From Streptomyces sp. WMMB303 (GTDB lineage Bacteria > Actinomycetota > Actinomycetes > Streptomycetales > Streptomycetaceae), in NCBI RefSeq assembly GCF_029351045.1, contig NZ_JARKIN010000001.1, forward strand, positions 2,734,001 through 2,798,000: DNA of 64,000 nt, written 5' to 3'. Of this stretch, positions 37,110 through 45,855 are shown piece by piece (within the stretch, counting starts at the first letter, position 1; every line of letters begins with the position of its first letter). The translations under genes and the position numbers were made by a program. Below the pieces are notes generated by a model, which saw only the letters and a list, made by a program, of their open reading frames with translations, ran no database searches and was not told the DNA's origin.

Positions 37110-37768
37110 GACAGGTTGCCGTGCTCTGCGAAGGGCAGACCGAGGAGATCATGGTGCGGGAATTTCTCGCCCCGGAACTCTTCGAGAGAGACCTCTGGCT
37201 CGAACCGGTCATCCTCAAGACCAAGACCGCTGCCGGGGGGACGGGACGGGGCGGCGTCAGCAGATGGGCCAAAATCGAGAAGGATCTCCGCCTCCAGCTC
37301 AAGTCGACGCACTGGGCCGCTGTCACCACACTTCTCGACTATTACGGACTGCCCCAGGACAGCCCAGGCATGAACGCCGACATTCCGAACAAGCCGGCCA
37401 GGGAGCGCGTCGAACTGATCGAGCTGCGCATTGCCGAACGCCTCGAAAACCACCGGTTCATCCCCCACCTGGTGCTGCACGAGACCGAGGCATGGACCTT
37501 CGCCGCAGCCGAGCAGCTCGGCGACCTGCTGGGAGAGCCCAAACTCGCACGGGACCTCACACGTGTGGCCGATACCGAGGGTGGCCCCGAGGAAGTCAAC
37601 AACGGGCCGGAGACAGCTCCCTCGAAACGGTTGCTCAAGATGTACCCCCCGTACAACAAGACCTTCCATGGGCCGAGCTCGGTGCTGGATCTGGGGCTGC
37701 CTGCCCTCCGGGACGCATGCCCGCACTTCGATGCCTGGGTGGGCAAGCTGATCTCCCTTGCCGAATAG
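37106..37768 (+). CDS. DUF4276 family protein (TOPRIM-like), partner of the ATPase
   Basis: 220 aa, ATG overlapping the ATPase stop by 4 bp. Family signature: N-terminal VLCEGQTEEIMVREFLAPEL with acidic E9, then PVILKTK, GGVSRWAKI, and TTLLDYYGLP with D78. The arrangement of one Glu after the first strand and a D-x-x-G after a later strand resembles TOPRIM nucleases of OLD and AriB (DUF4435), but this is a different family, and the DxD motif is not evident. The C-terminus contains LVLHETEAWTFA and later SKRLLKMYPPYNK. Pairing with an AAA15 ATPase beside BREX suggests an abortive-infection effector. Confidence 0.8.
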   Translation: MRQVAVLCEGQTEEIMVREFLAPELFERDLWLEPVILKTKTAAGGTGRGGVSRWAKIEKDLRLQLKSTHWAAVTTLLDYYGLPQDSPGMNADIPNKPARERVELIELRIAERLENHRFIPHLVLHETEAWTFAAAEQLGDLLGEPKLARDLTRVADTEGGPEEVNNGPETAPSKRLLKMYPPYNKTFHGPSSVLDLGLPALRDACPHFDAWVGKLISLAE

Positions 37769-38039
37769 CAGGCTCGTAGCCGAGCGCAGGGCTGCCTTCA
37801 CGTGCGCTGGTTGCACTTTCGAGGGAGGGCGGGCTGCCGCGAGGGCTGACTGACAGCGTTCCGAAAGGGCCACAAGGGTGGGCAAGCCGACCGGCACCGG
37901 TTGACCGGCCACCGACACGTGGCCAAAGATCTCGGCCATGTCTTCCAGACCCGCCCGGGCACCCGCCCGGACCTCTGCCCGGACGTCCCCCCGGAGTTCC
38001 ACCCGCGGCTCCGCACGGACCAGGAGCAGGCGCGGCCGG

Positions 38040-38513
38040 ATGCGGCGGCTCGGCGAGAGCGCCTTCGGCATGCTTCTGCTGGTACGCGCCGGGTTGCTGG
38101 CGCTCGTCGCACTGGTGCTGGTGGTCGCCGGGGTGTGGACGTCGTGGGACACGGCGTCCACTGCCATGACGGGGGACGAACGCGGCACCGTCACCGTGCG
38201 GTCGTGCGAGGACGACGAGTGCACCGGGACGTTCCGGAACGAGAAGAAGTCGCGAGCCGAGCAGGTGACCGTCTCCGAGTTCGTCTCCGGAGGCGAGGGC
38301 CAAACACTGGAGGTGGCGGTACAGCCCGGCACCGACCATGTCATCCGGACCGGCCCCGCCGGGGTGCTGTACGCGTGGGTGCCGCTGGGCGGCGCGCTGC
38401 TGCTGGCCTCGCTGGTGATCGCCGGAGGTCTGCGGATGCGCAGGACCGCGGTGACGACCGGAGCGTGCGGGGCCCTGATCATGGCCGGGGCCTGGGCGCT
38501 GCTCACCTTCTGA
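38040..38513 (+). CDS. Small integral membrane protein
   Basis: 157 aa from ATG 38040; an ATG at 37938 in frame would add 34 Arg/Ser/Thr-rich residues that look non-coding. TM spans lie at ~12-34 (LLLVRAGLLALVALVLVVAG), ~107-130 and ~138-155. Between the first two is an extracytoplasmic domain of ~75 residues with the pair ESCEDDECTG-like cysteines (CEDDEC). It is convergent with ppc, 40 bp apart. In other streptomycetes a membrane-protein gene occupies this position beside ppc, so it probably belongs to the core chromosome. Function unknown. Confidence 0.7.
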   Translation: MRRLGESAFGMLLLVRAGLLALVALVLVVAGVWTSWDTASTAMTGDERGTVTVRSCEDDECTGTFRNEKKSRAEQVTVSEFVSGGEGQTLEVAVQPGTDHVIRTGPAGVLYAWVPLGGALLLASLVIAGGLRMRRTAVTTGACGALIMAGAWALLTF

Positions 38514-38553
38514 GGGAGCGGCACCCAGGCCCCGGCTGGTCGTGCGCGGGCGG

Positions 38554-41475
38554 TCAGCCCGTGTTGCGCAGGCCCGCGGCGACGCCGTTGACGGTGAGCA
38601 GCAGTGCGCGGCTCAGGTTCTCGTCCGGCTCCTTGCCCTCGGCCGTGGCCTGCCGCTGGCGGTGCAGCAGGGCGACCTGGAGGTAGGAGATCGGGTCGAG
38701 GTAGGCGTCGCGGATCTTCAGCGTCTGCTGGAGCACCGGGTTGGCCTCCAGCAGCTCGCTCTCGCCTGTTATGCGCAGCACTTCCTCCACCGTGCGGGCG
38801 TGTTCGGCCTCGATGGTGGCGAACACGTGCCGCAGCTCCTGCGGGACCAGCGTCTCGATGTAGTGGCGGGCGATCCGCAGATCGGTCTTGGCCAGCGTCA
38901 TCTCGACGTTGGCCAGGAAGTTGCGGAAGAAGTGCCAGTGCGTGTGGGCTTCTTCCAGCACGCTGTCGAGTCCGGCCTCGCGGGCTGCCTTCAGTCCCGT
39001 ACCGACGCCGAACCAGCCGGGCGCGATCTGCCGCGACTGGGTCCAGCCGAACACCCACGGGATGGCGCGCAGCCCGTCCAGCCCCGCGCCGGTGTCGGGG
39101 CGGCGGGAGGGGCGGGAGCCCAGATGGAGTTCGGCGAGCTGGTCGACGGGGGTGGAGGCGAAGAAGTACGCGGGCAGGTCCGGGTCCTCCACCAGGTCGC
39201 GGTAGGCCCGGTGCGCCGCGTCGGAGACGGTGTCCATCGCCGCGTCCCAGCGGGCGAGGGCCTCGTCGGACTGGCGGGGCGCGGTGTGCAGGGCCGACGC
39301 CTGGAGGGTGGCGGAGACGGTCAGCTCCAGGTTCTCCCGCGCGAGGGAGGGCACCAGGTACTTGTCGGAGATGACCTCGCCCTGCTCGGTGACCTTGATC
39401 TCGCCCTCCAGGGTGCCCCAGGGCTGGGCGAGGATCGCGTCGTGGGTGGGGCCGCCGCCGCGGCCGACGGTACCGCCGCGGCCGTGGAAGAGCCGCAGCC
39501 GTACACCGTGCCGGTGTGCCACGTCGCGCAGCCGGCGCTGGGCGCGGTGGATCTCCCACTGGCTGGTGGTGATGCCGCCGAACTTGGAGGAGTCGCTGTA
39601 GCCCAGCATGACCTCCTGGAGGTCGCCGCGCAGCGAGACCAGCTTGCGGTAGGAGGGGTCCGAGAGCATCGCGTCGAGCAGTTCGTCGGCGATCTTCAGC
39701 TCGTCGGTGGTCTCCAGCAGCGGCACGATGCCGATCTCGGCCCAGCCGGCGTGCAGGTCGATCAGTCCGGCCTCGCGGGCGAGGACGGCCGCGGCGAACA
39801 CGTCGTCGGCGCCCTGGCACATGGAGATGATGTACGACTCGACGACCTCGGGGCCGAAGGTCTCCAGCGCCCTGCGCACGGTCTCGAAGACGCCGAGGGT
39901 CTTGGCGCCGGCCGCGTCCAGCGGCGCGGGGCTGGGGGAGAGCGGGCGGCGCGAGCGCAGCTCCTTGGCCAGCAGCCGCTGCCGGTAGTCGCGTGGCATG
40001 TCCGCGTAGCGCCAGGACTCCTCGCCGAGCCGGTCGAAGAGCTGGCCGAGCGCGTGGTGGTGTGCCTCGGCGTGCTCGCGTACGTCCATCGTGGCCAGTT
40101 GCAGGCCGAAGGCGGCCATGGTGCGCATGGCGCGCTCCAGCCGGCCGTCGGCGACCAGGCCGCCGCGGTGCTCGCGCAGCGAGTCCTGGAGGAGGACGAG
40201 GTCGTCCAGCAGCTCTCCGGTGCCCAGGTAGTCCCAGCCCTCGGTGTGCGGGAGCTTCTCGGCCAGCCGGGTGCGGGTGTTGAGCAGCTTCTGCCGGATG
40301 CAGGTGGCCTTGAGCCGGTAGGGCTCCTCCGCGTTGAGCCGCTTGTAGCGGGGGCTGATCTCCGGGAGCCGGGCGAGGTCTCTTTCGAGTGAGTCCAGCA
40401 GCGGCTGGGTGGCACCGCAGTTGCGGATGGAGTTGGAGAGGGCGCCGCGCAGCTCGTCCACGTGTGCGAGCGCGTCGCTGATGCCGTGCTCGTGCTGGAG
40501 CAGCAGCACGTCCCAGGTGACCTGCGGGGTCACGTTGGGGTTGCCGTCGCGGTCGCCCCCGATCCAGGTGCCGAAGGTCAGCGGGCGGGTGCCGGGCGGC
40601 AGCGGTGCGCCGGCGCGCTCCAGCTCGGCCGCCAGGTCCTCCAGCACGTCGCCGACGGCACCGCGGTGCAGCTCGTCCAGGTAATAGATGGCGTTGCGCG
40701 CCTCGTCCGCCGGCTCGGGGCGGGCGACGCGCAGCTCGTCGGTCTGCCAGACCAGGTCGACGTTCTCGGCCAGCCGCAGGTCGGTGCGGCGCCGCTCGGC
40801 TCCGCCCAGCTCCCCGTCCGACTCCTCCAGCAGCTCGGCGATCTTGCGGAGCTTGGTCAGCACCGAGCGGCGGGCCGCCTCGGTGGGGTGCGCGGTGAAG
40901 ACGGGGCGTACGGAGAGGTGACGCGCGGTGTTCGCCAGGTGCGCGGGGTCGGCGTCCTTGAGCATGTCGGCGGTGCGGGCGAGCATCCCGCCGTCCCCGG
41001 CCCGGCGCTGGCGCAGCTCGCGGCCGCGGTGCACCTGCTCGGTGACGTTGGCGAGGTGGAAGTAGGTGGAGAAGGCGCGCACCAGCTTGGTGGCGGTCTC
41101 CAGGTCGGTCTGCCCCAGCAGCTCGGCGGCTTCCTCGCCGTTGCTGCGGGTGAGGGCGCGTACCCGCTCGACGAGGTCGAGCAGTTCCGCGCCCTCCTGC
41201 CGGACGAGGGTCTCGCCCAGCAGATCGCCCAGCCTGCGGATGTCGGCCCGCAGTGCGGAGGTGGACTCGGCCGCCTCCACGCTCTCGGCGCTGTCCAGGC
41301 CCACCGCGTCGGGTGGGGTGTGGGCGCCGGCTGGGCTGTCGGCGCTGCGGCCGCCCGGGGTCTCCGCGCCGGAGGGCTCCCTCGCGGAGCCGTTCCCCGC
41401 CGTCCCGGGGTCACCCGATCCGGGCGCGTTCCGGGGCGGCTGGGGGGTTCGCTGGTTGCTGTCGGCGCTGCTCAC
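38554..41475 (-). CDS. ppc: Phosphoenolpyruvate carboxylase
   Basis: 973 aa from GTG 41475 (GGGAG upstream). Carboxylates PEP to oxaloacetate to refill the TCA cycle. Signature motifs: [14 protein letters not shown] near residue 210, the GGDRDGNP loop, [28 protein letters not shown]. The C-terminal NTG matches bacterial PEPC ends. The N-terminal ~70 residues are Pro/Ser/Ala-rich and probably unstructured, which makes this longer than the ~880-920 aa norm; a shorter start inside is possible. It is divergent from the desaturase across 247 bp. Confidence 0.96.
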   Translation of the reverse strand: MSSADSNQRTPQPPRNAPGSGDPGTAGNGSAREPSGAETPGGRSADSPAGAHTPPDAVGLDSAESVEAAESTSALRADIRRLGDLLGETLVRQEGAELLDLVERVRALTRSNGEEAAELLGQTDLETATKLVRAFSTYFHLANVTEQVHRGRELRQRRAGDGGMLARTADMLKDADPAHLANTARHLSVRPVFTAHPTEAARRSVLTKLRKIAELLEESDGELGGAERRRTDLRLAENVDLVWQTDELRVARPEPADEARNAIYYLDELHRGAVGDVLEDLAAELERAGAPLPPGTRPLTFGTWIGGDRDGNPNVTPQVTWDVLLLQHEHGISDALAHVDELRGALSNSIRNCGATQPLLDSLERDLARLPEISPRYKRLNAEEPYRLKATCIRQKLLNTRTRLAEKLPHTEGWDYLGTGELLDDLVLLQDSLREHRGGLVADGRLERAMRTMAAFGLQLATMDVREHAEAHHHALGQLFDRLGEESWRYADMPRDYRQRLLAKELRSRRPLSPSPAPLDAAGAKTLGVFETVRRALETFGPEVVESYIISMCQGADDVFAAAVLAREAGLIDLHAGWAEIGIVPLLETTDELKIADELLDAMLSDPSYRKLVSLRGDLQEVMLGYSDSSKFGGITTSQWEIHRAQRRLRDVAHRHGVRLRLFHGRGGTVGRGGGPTHDAILAQPWGTLEGEIKVTEQGEVISDKYLVPSLARENLELTVSATLQASALHTAPRQSDEALARWDAAMDTVSDAAHRAYRDLVEDPDLPAYFFASTPVDQLAELHLGSRPSRRPDTGAGLDGLRAIPWVFGWTQSRQIAPGWFGVGTGLKAAREAGLDSVLEEAHTHWHFFRNFLANVEMTLAKTDLRIARHYIETLVPQELRHVFATIEAEHARTVEEVLRITGESELLEANPVLQQTLKIRDAYLDPISYLQVALLHRQRQATAEGKEPDENLSRALLLTVNGVAAGLRNTG

Positions 41476-41650
41476 AGGTGCGGCTCCCTTGCAGGGTTGC
41501 TTCCCTTGCGGGGTTGCTTCGGGCAGGTGGCGGACCGCGCTGTCCGACGGAACCAGGATAGGTCGGCCGCCGAGCGGCACAGCACTGCCGTCCGAGGGAT
41601 GGGCGCAGCGGCGCGTCGCGCCCCGGCGTGCACCCCCCTTGTCCCGTGAC

Positions 41651-41696
41651 TTACGGCTGCCATACTTACGACGCCGTAGGTTACGGAACCGTAGCC
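41651..41696. promoter_or_regulatory. Array of TTACGG/CCGTAG operator half-sites upstream of the desaturase
   Basis: Two adjacent palindromes: TTACG-ACG-CCGTAG (41666-41679) and GGTTACGGAACCGTAGCC (41679-41696, one mismatch between arms), plus a further TTACGG at 41651. They end 26 bp before the desaturase ATG, overlapping the expected promoter. Such sites are typical of TetR regulators; the TetR gene downstream of the desaturase is the obvious candidate. Confidence 0.65.
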
Positions 41697-41722
41697 AAGC
41701 CGAGGTCCAATGAGGGACATCT

Positions 41723-42868
41723 ATGACGACAAGCCCGGACGTGCTCGACAGTTCGCCACAGCCCGCCCCCGCCGACTCGCCGGAGGCCGCAGCGGCCTCC
41801 CCCGCCACCGGACCGCAAGCAGGCGGCGCCGCTTCCGCGCCGCTGTCCGCAACGCTGGGCGGCGAGAAGCGGCGCTCAGCCGAACAGATCGCACTGCTGC
41901 TGTTCATCACCGTTCCGTTCATCGGCCTGGTGGCCGCGGTGCCGCTGGCCTGGGGATGGGGGGTGAGCTGGCTGGATCTGGGGCTGCTGGTCGCGATGTA
42001 CTTCATCGGCTGCCACGGCATCACCATCGGCTTCCACCGCTACTTCACGCACGGTTCGTTCAAGGCGAAGCGGCCGCTGCGGATCGCGCTCGCCGTGATG
42101 GGCTCGCTCGCCGTCGAGGGCCCGCTGGTGCGCTGGGTCGCCGACCACCGCAAGCACCACAAGTTCTCCGACGCCGAGGGTGACCCGCACTCGCCGTGGC
42201 GGTACGGGGAGACGATCCCCGCGCTGATGAAGGGCCTGTGGTGGGCGCACGTCGCATGGATGTTCGACGAAGAGCAGACGTCTCAGCAGAAGTACGCGCC
42301 CGACCTGGTCAAGGACCCCGCGCTGCGCGCCGTCTCCCGGCAGTTCGTGCTGTGGACGGCCGTCTCGCTGCTGATCCCGCCGCTGGTCGGCGGAGTGGCC
42401 ACCTGGTCGTGGCAGGGCGCGGTGACCGCGTTCTTCTGGGGCTCGCTGGTGCGCGTCGCACTGCTGCACCACGTCACGTGGTCGATCAACTCCATCTGCC
42501 ACGCCGTGGGCAAGCGCCCCTTCAAGTCCCGGGACCGGTCCGGCAACGTGTGGTGGCTCGCCGTGCTCTCCTGCGGCGAGTCCTGGCACAATCTGCACCA
42601 CGCCGATCCCACCTGCGCCCGGCACGGCGTCGAGCGCGGACAGATCGACTCCAGCGCCCGCATCATCCGCTGGTTCGAGAAGGCCGGCTGGGCCTACGAC
42701 GTGCGCTGGCCGAAGCGCGACCGGCTGGACGCCAAGCGCGGCGACGACGGACCGCGCCGCCGGAAGCCGGAGCAGAGCGTTCCGCAGGGCCCGGAGCAGG
42801 ACACGGCGCCGGAGGGCACCCCCGGCTCGGACTCCCGCCGTCCGGAGCAGCCGGCCAGGGCGGCATGA
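41723..42868 (+). CDS. Acyl-CoA/fatty acid delta-9-type desaturase
   Basis: 381 aa, ATG after GAGGGA. Integral-membrane di-iron desaturase: histidine boxes HRYFTH (105-110), HRKHH (142-146) and HNLHH near 293, with paired TM spans at ~57-100 and ~205-260. It inserts a double bond in membrane acyl chains, normally at C9, using a reductase partner not encoded here. The first 50 and last 60 residues are Pro/Ala-rich and disordered. The gene is preceded by an operator array and followed by a TetR gene, 73 bp later. Confidence 0.93.
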   Translation: MTTSPDVLDSSPQPAPADSPEAAAASPATGPQAGGAASAPLSATLGGEKRRSAEQIALLLFITVPFIGLVAAVPLAWGWGVSWLDLGLLVAMYFIGCHGITIGFHRYFTHGSFKAKRPLRIALAVMGSLAVEGPLVRWVADHRKHHKFSDAEGDPHSPWRYGETIPALMKGLWWAHVAWMFDEEQTSQQKYAPDLVKDPALRAVSRQFVLWTAVSLLIPPLVGGVATWSWQGAVTAFFWGSLVRVALLHHVTWSINSICHAVGKRPFKSRDRSGNVWWLAVLSCGESWHNLHHADPTCARHGVERGQIDSSARIIRWFEKAGWAYDVRWPKRDRLDAKRGDDGPRRRKPEQSVPQGPEQDTAPEGTPGSDSRRPEQPARAA

Positions 42869-42941
42869 TGCTGTGCTGACCCAGGGGCCACGCCAGGCCC
42901 ATGGGGCCGCAGCCAGCCAGCCGACAGGGAAGGCCCCTCCC

Positions 42942-43607
42942 GTGCCGACCGACGAGACGCCGCCGCCGTCCAGCGGCAGCCCCAAGAAGCGCGCCCGCCG
43001 CCGGATGACCGGCAAGGAGCGTCGCGAGCAGTTGCTGGACATCGGCCGCACCCTCTTCGCCGAGCGCGGCTTCGAGGGCACGTCCGTCGAGGAGATCGCA
43101 CACAAGGCCGGGGTGTCCAAGCCGGTGGTCTACGAGCACTTCGGCGGCAAGGAGGGCCTGTACGCGGTCGTCGTCGACCGGGAGATGCGGCGCCTGCTGG
43201 ACATGGTGACCGGAGCGCTCACCGGGGGCCACCCCCGCGAGCTGCTGGAGCAGGCCGCCTTCGCGCTGCTGGACTACATCGAGCAGTACACCGACGGCTT
43301 CCGCATCCTGGTGCGGGACTCGCCACTTCCCCAGTCCACCGGCACCTTCGCCTCGCTGATCTCCGACATCGCCACCCAGGTCGAGGACATCCTCGGCCGC
43401 GAGTTCAAGAACCGCGGCTTCGACGCCAAGCTCTCCCCGCTCTACGCCCAGGCCCTCGTCGGCATGGTGGCCCTGACGGGACAGTGGTGGCTCAACGTCC
43501 GCAAACCGAAGAAGGCCGACGTGGCGGCGCACCTGGTCAATCTCGCCTGGCACGGCCTCGACGGTCTGGAGCAGAAGCCCCGCCTGATAGGCCACCGCCG
43601 GTCCTGA
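42942..43607 (+). CDS. TetR-family transcriptional regulator
   Basis: 221 aa from GTG 42942 (AGGGAAGG upstream); GTG 42873 in frame would add 23 residues. HTH at ~25-70: RREQLLDIGRTLFAERGFEG, SVEEIAHKAGVSKPVVYEHF. The C-terminal domain is helical with hydrophobic residues around a ligand pocket, and contains an unusual WWLN near residue 180. Position after the desaturase and the operator array in front of it suggest it represses that gene in response to acyl-CoA or lipid. This is inference; ligand unknown. Confidence 0.88.
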   Translation: MPTDETPPPSSGSPKKRARRRMTGKERREQLLDIGRTLFAERGFEGTSVEEIAHKAGVSKPVVYEHFGGKEGLYAVVVDREMRRLLDMVTGALTGGHPRELLEQAAFALLDYIEQYTDGFRILVRDSPLPQSTGTFASLISDIATQVEDILGREFKNRGFDAKLSPLYAQALVGMVALTGQWWLNVRKPKKADVAAHLVNLAWHGLDGLEQKPRLIGHRRS

Positions 43608-43620
43608 CCCCGGCAGCGCG

Positions 43621-43650
43621 GGCGGCCGGTGCCGAGGGGCGCCGGCCGCC
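43621..43650 (+). terminator. Stem-loop after tetR
   Basis: GGCGGCCGG (43621-43629) and CCGGCCGCC (43642-43650), 9-bp perfect stem with a 12-nt loop, 14 bp after the tetR stop. Likely terminator. Confidence 0.6.
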
Positions 43651-43809
43651 GCGCCGGTGGGCACCGCCCACGGGCATCCCCCGAGACCGCCTCCGGGCCG
43701 CGGACGCACGAGGACCCGCCCGGAAATCCGTTCGGGCCGGGGCTGAGGTATGCAAAGCTCCCTTCGCGGTGTGCCCAAAGGGGCGCACACGGGAACGTGG
43801 AGGACGGCG

Positions 43810-44439
43810 ATGTTCGGAATACCGCTGGGGGACGACGGAACCGAGCTGCGCCCGCTCGAACCGTGGCAGGCCGAGGAGTTCCTGGCCCACATCGAGCGCG
43901 GGCGGGAGTTCATCGGCCGGCACGTCGGACTGGCGGACGCCAACCGGGATCTGGAGTCGGCCCGCGCCTTTCTCACGGCGTACGCGCAGAAGACCGCCAC
44001 CGACACCGGGCGGATCCTCGGCATCCGGACCGCGGAGGGCACGCTGGTCGGCGGGGTGCTCCTGCGCACGATGGACGTGGCCCAGGGCACCGCGGAGGCC
44101 GGCTGCTGGCTGGAGCCGGCCGCGGTGGGCCGGGGTCTGGTGACCCGCGCTGTGCGGGTCCTGATCGACTGGGCGGTCGAGGAGCGCGGGCTGCACCGCG
44201 TGGAGTGGCAGGTGCCCTCGGCGAACGAGCCCAGCATCGCGGTCGCCCGGCGTCTGGGCATGACGAAGGAGGGCGTGCTGCGGGAGATGTTCCTCTACCG
44301 GGGCGAGCGGACCGACATCGAGGTCTGGTCGGTCCTGGCCCCGGAGTGGCGGGCCGCCAAGGCCGCCGAACGGGCGGCGGGTTCCGATCACCGCGGTGCC
44401 GGCCGAGAACCGGTGGACGCGGATCCCATCAGCGCTTGA
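43810..44439 (+). CDS. GNAT-family acetyltransferase (RimJ/RimL-like)
   Basis: 209 aa from ATG 43810 with GGAGGACGG directly upstream; ATG 43750 lacks a site. GNAT fold: ELRPLEPWQAEEF at the start, GVLLRTMDV strand, the acetyl-CoA loop region ending in AAVGRGLVTRAVRVLIDWA, then RVEWQVPSANEPSIAVARRLG and MTKEGVLREMF. This is the RimJ/RimL subgroup that N-acetylates ribosomal or other proteins, though substrates vary widely. Its last 11 bp overlap the convergent methyltransferase gene. Confidence 0.87.
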   Translation: MFGIPLGDDGTELRPLEPWQAEEFLAHIERGREFIGRHVGLADANRDLESARAFLTAYAQKTATDTGRILGIRTAEGTLVGGVLLRTMDVAQGTAEAGCWLEPAAVGRGLVTRAVRVLIDWAVEERGLHRVEWQVPSANEPSIAVARRLGMTKEGVLREMFLYRGERTDIEVWSVLAPEWRAAKAAERAAGSDHRGAGREPVDADPISA

Positions 44440-45232
44440 CGGCGACCACGAAGACGCGACGGAAGGGGAACGCCGTGACCCCGTCGGCGCCGCGCGGATA
44501 GGCCTGGCGGAGCGCCGCCGCGTACTCGGCGAGGAAGTCGTCCCGTGCGGCGGGGTCGTCGGACAGCGCGGCCAGCACGGGGCGGAGGGCGGTGCCCTTG
44601 GTCCATTCGAGCACCGGGTCGGTGCCGGTCAGCCGGTGGAGGTAGGTGGTCTCCCAGGCGTCGACGGCGCAGCCTCGGGGGCCGAGCGGGGCGAGGAGGT
44701 CCGCGTACCGGGCCGGGGTGAGCACCGTGCCGGAGCGGGTCCGTGCACCGATCCGGTCGCGCCAGCGCGCGGAGTCGCACAGTGCGCTCAGCAGGGTGTG
44801 GCTGGGGGCTTCGACGTTGCCGGGCACCTGGAAGGCCAGAGTGCCGCCGGGCGGCAGGGCCGCGAGCCAGTCGGGGAAGGCGTGCCGGTGTCCGGGTACC
44901 CACTGGAGCGCCGCGTTGGAGAAGAGCAGTCCGAAGTGCTCGGCGGCGTCGGGACGCCAGTGGGCGAGGTCGGCGGGGGCGAAGTCGAGGCGGCCGGGGC
45001 GGGTGTGCTTCTCGGCCTCCCGTAGCATCTCGGGGGCGTTGTCGTACCCGGTGATGTGCGCCTCGGGCCAGCGTTCGGCCAGCGGGAGGCTGGGGCCGCC
45101 GGGGCCGCAGCCGAGATCGGCGATCCTGACGCGCGGCTGCCCCGGCAACCGCTCGGGTACCTGTGCCAGTAGATCGTGGACGGGGCGCAGCCGCGGCCCG
45201 GCGTGCCGGAGATACTGCTCGGGGTCCCACAT
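44429..45232 (-). CDS. tam: Trans-aconitate 2-methyltransferase-like SAM methyltransferase
   Basis: 267 aa from ATG 45232. Class I SAM fold: IADLGCGPGGPSLPLAERWP, ITGYDNAPEML, LDFAPADLAHWRPD, LLFSNAALQWVPGH (Tam-type motif IV/post-IV), and VQVPGN-like strand FQVPGNVEAPSH. The family methylates trans-aconitate, relieving aconitase inhibition; a different small acid is possible. It is divergent from marR, with the palindromic site at 45254-45271 between them, so MarR probably controls it. Confidence 0.85.
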   Translation of the reverse strand: MWDPEQYLRHAGPRLRPVHDLLAQVPERLPGQPRVRIADLGCGPGGPSLPLAERWPEAHITGYDNAPEMLREAEKHTRPGRLDFAPADLAHWRPDAAEHFGLLFSNAALQWVPGHRHAFPDWLAALPPGGTLAFQVPGNVEAPSHTLLSALCDSARWRDRIGARTRSGTVLTPARYADLLAPLGPRGCAVDAWETTYLHRLTGTDPVLEWTKGTALRPVLAALSDDPAARDDFLAEYAAALRQAYPRGADGVTAFPFRRVFVVAVKR

Positions 45233-45253
45233 GGCAGCAGGGTGCCCCGGGCA

Positions 45254-45271
45254 TCTCTTGACGTCAAGAGA
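45254..45271. promoter_or_regulatory. Perfect 18-bp palindrome between tam and marR
   Basis: TCTCTTGACGTCAAGAGA, perfectly self-complementary, 22 bp from the tam ATG and 33 bp from the marR ATG. The TTGACGTCAA core resembles MarR-family operators. A -10-like TACACT lies at 45292-45297. Confidence 0.7.
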
Positions 45272-45303
45272 CTTCACGTCGACACAACCTCTACACTGAT
45301 CCC

Positions 45304-45801
45304 ATGGAGGACGAGGTCGACCGTTTGGTGGCAGCTTGGCGCCGGGAGCGCCCTGACCTCGACGTTGAGCCGCTCGAGGTACTCAGCCGGGTCAGCAGAC
45401 TGGCCCGGCACCTGGATCGCGCCCGGCGCATCGCCTTCTCCGAGCACGGCCTGGAGCCGTGGGAGTTCGACGTGCTGACCGCGCTGCGCCGGGCGGGCAC
45501 CCCCTACCAGCTCTCCCCCGGTCAACTGCTCACCCAGACCCTGGTCACTTCGGGCACGATGACCAATCGCATCGACCGGCTCGCCAAGAAGGGGCTCGTC
45601 GAACGACTGCCCGACCCCAGCGACCGGCGGGGCGTCCTGGTCCGGCTCACCGTCGAGGGGCAGGACCGGGCCGACAGCGCACTGGCCGGACTGCTCGACC
45701 AGGAGCGCGCCATCCTCGTCGAGCTCTCCCCCCTGCAGCGTGGCGAACTCGCATCGCTGCTGCGGCAGCTGACGGCTCCGTTCGACAACATCCCCGGCTG
45801 A
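45304..45801 (+). CDS. MarR-family transcriptional regulator
   Basis: 165 aa, ATG 45304. Winged-helix MarR domain: LARHLDRARRIAFSEHGLEPWEFDVL, QLSPGQLLTQTLVTSGTMTN (recognition helix), RIDRLAKKGLVERLPDPSDRRG and the wing VLVRLTVEGQ. There is no ribosome site and TACACT sits 7 bp before the start, so the mRNA may be leaderless. Likely represses itself and tam through the adjacent palindrome; ligand unknown. Confidence 0.9.
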   Translation: MEDEVDRLVAAWRRERPDLDVEPLEVLSRVSRLARHLDRARRIAFSEHGLEPWEFDVLTALRRAGTPYQLSPGQLLTQTLVTSGTMTNRIDRLAKKGLVERLPDPSDRRGVLVRLTVEGQDRADSALAGLLDQERAILVELSPLQRGELASLLRQLTAPFDNIPG

Positions 45802-45855
45802 GCACACTCCCGGGCGCACTACCCCGGCGGGTACCCGGCCCGTACGATCACGCGC

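Larger units (their letters stand above)
10794..37768. other. Putative defence/conflict island between pth and ppc
   Basis: Accessory block holding the ESX-like cassette, the type 2 BREX locus, the HTH-DUF397 module and the ATPase-DUF4276 pair. From memory, pth and ppc lie almost next to each other in the S. coelicolor core chromosome (SCO3125, SCO3127), so ~27 kb appears to be inserted here. G+C drops in parts: 28 of 60 bases at 11341-11400 and 30 of 60 at 27361-27420. No integrase, transposase or flanking direct repeat was found, so the mechanism of insertion is unknown; homologous recombination between flanking core genes would fit. Confidence 0.5.

Noticed and set aside
10794..37768. Integrase, transposase, att repeats or CRISPR array in or near the island
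   Set aside because: No such protein or regularly spaced repeat was seen on either strand, and no flanking direct repeat was recognised.
36836..39820. 994-codon minus frame across the DUF4276 gene and the start of ppc
   Set aside because: Crosses several genes of known function and shows a mixture of shadow compositions.
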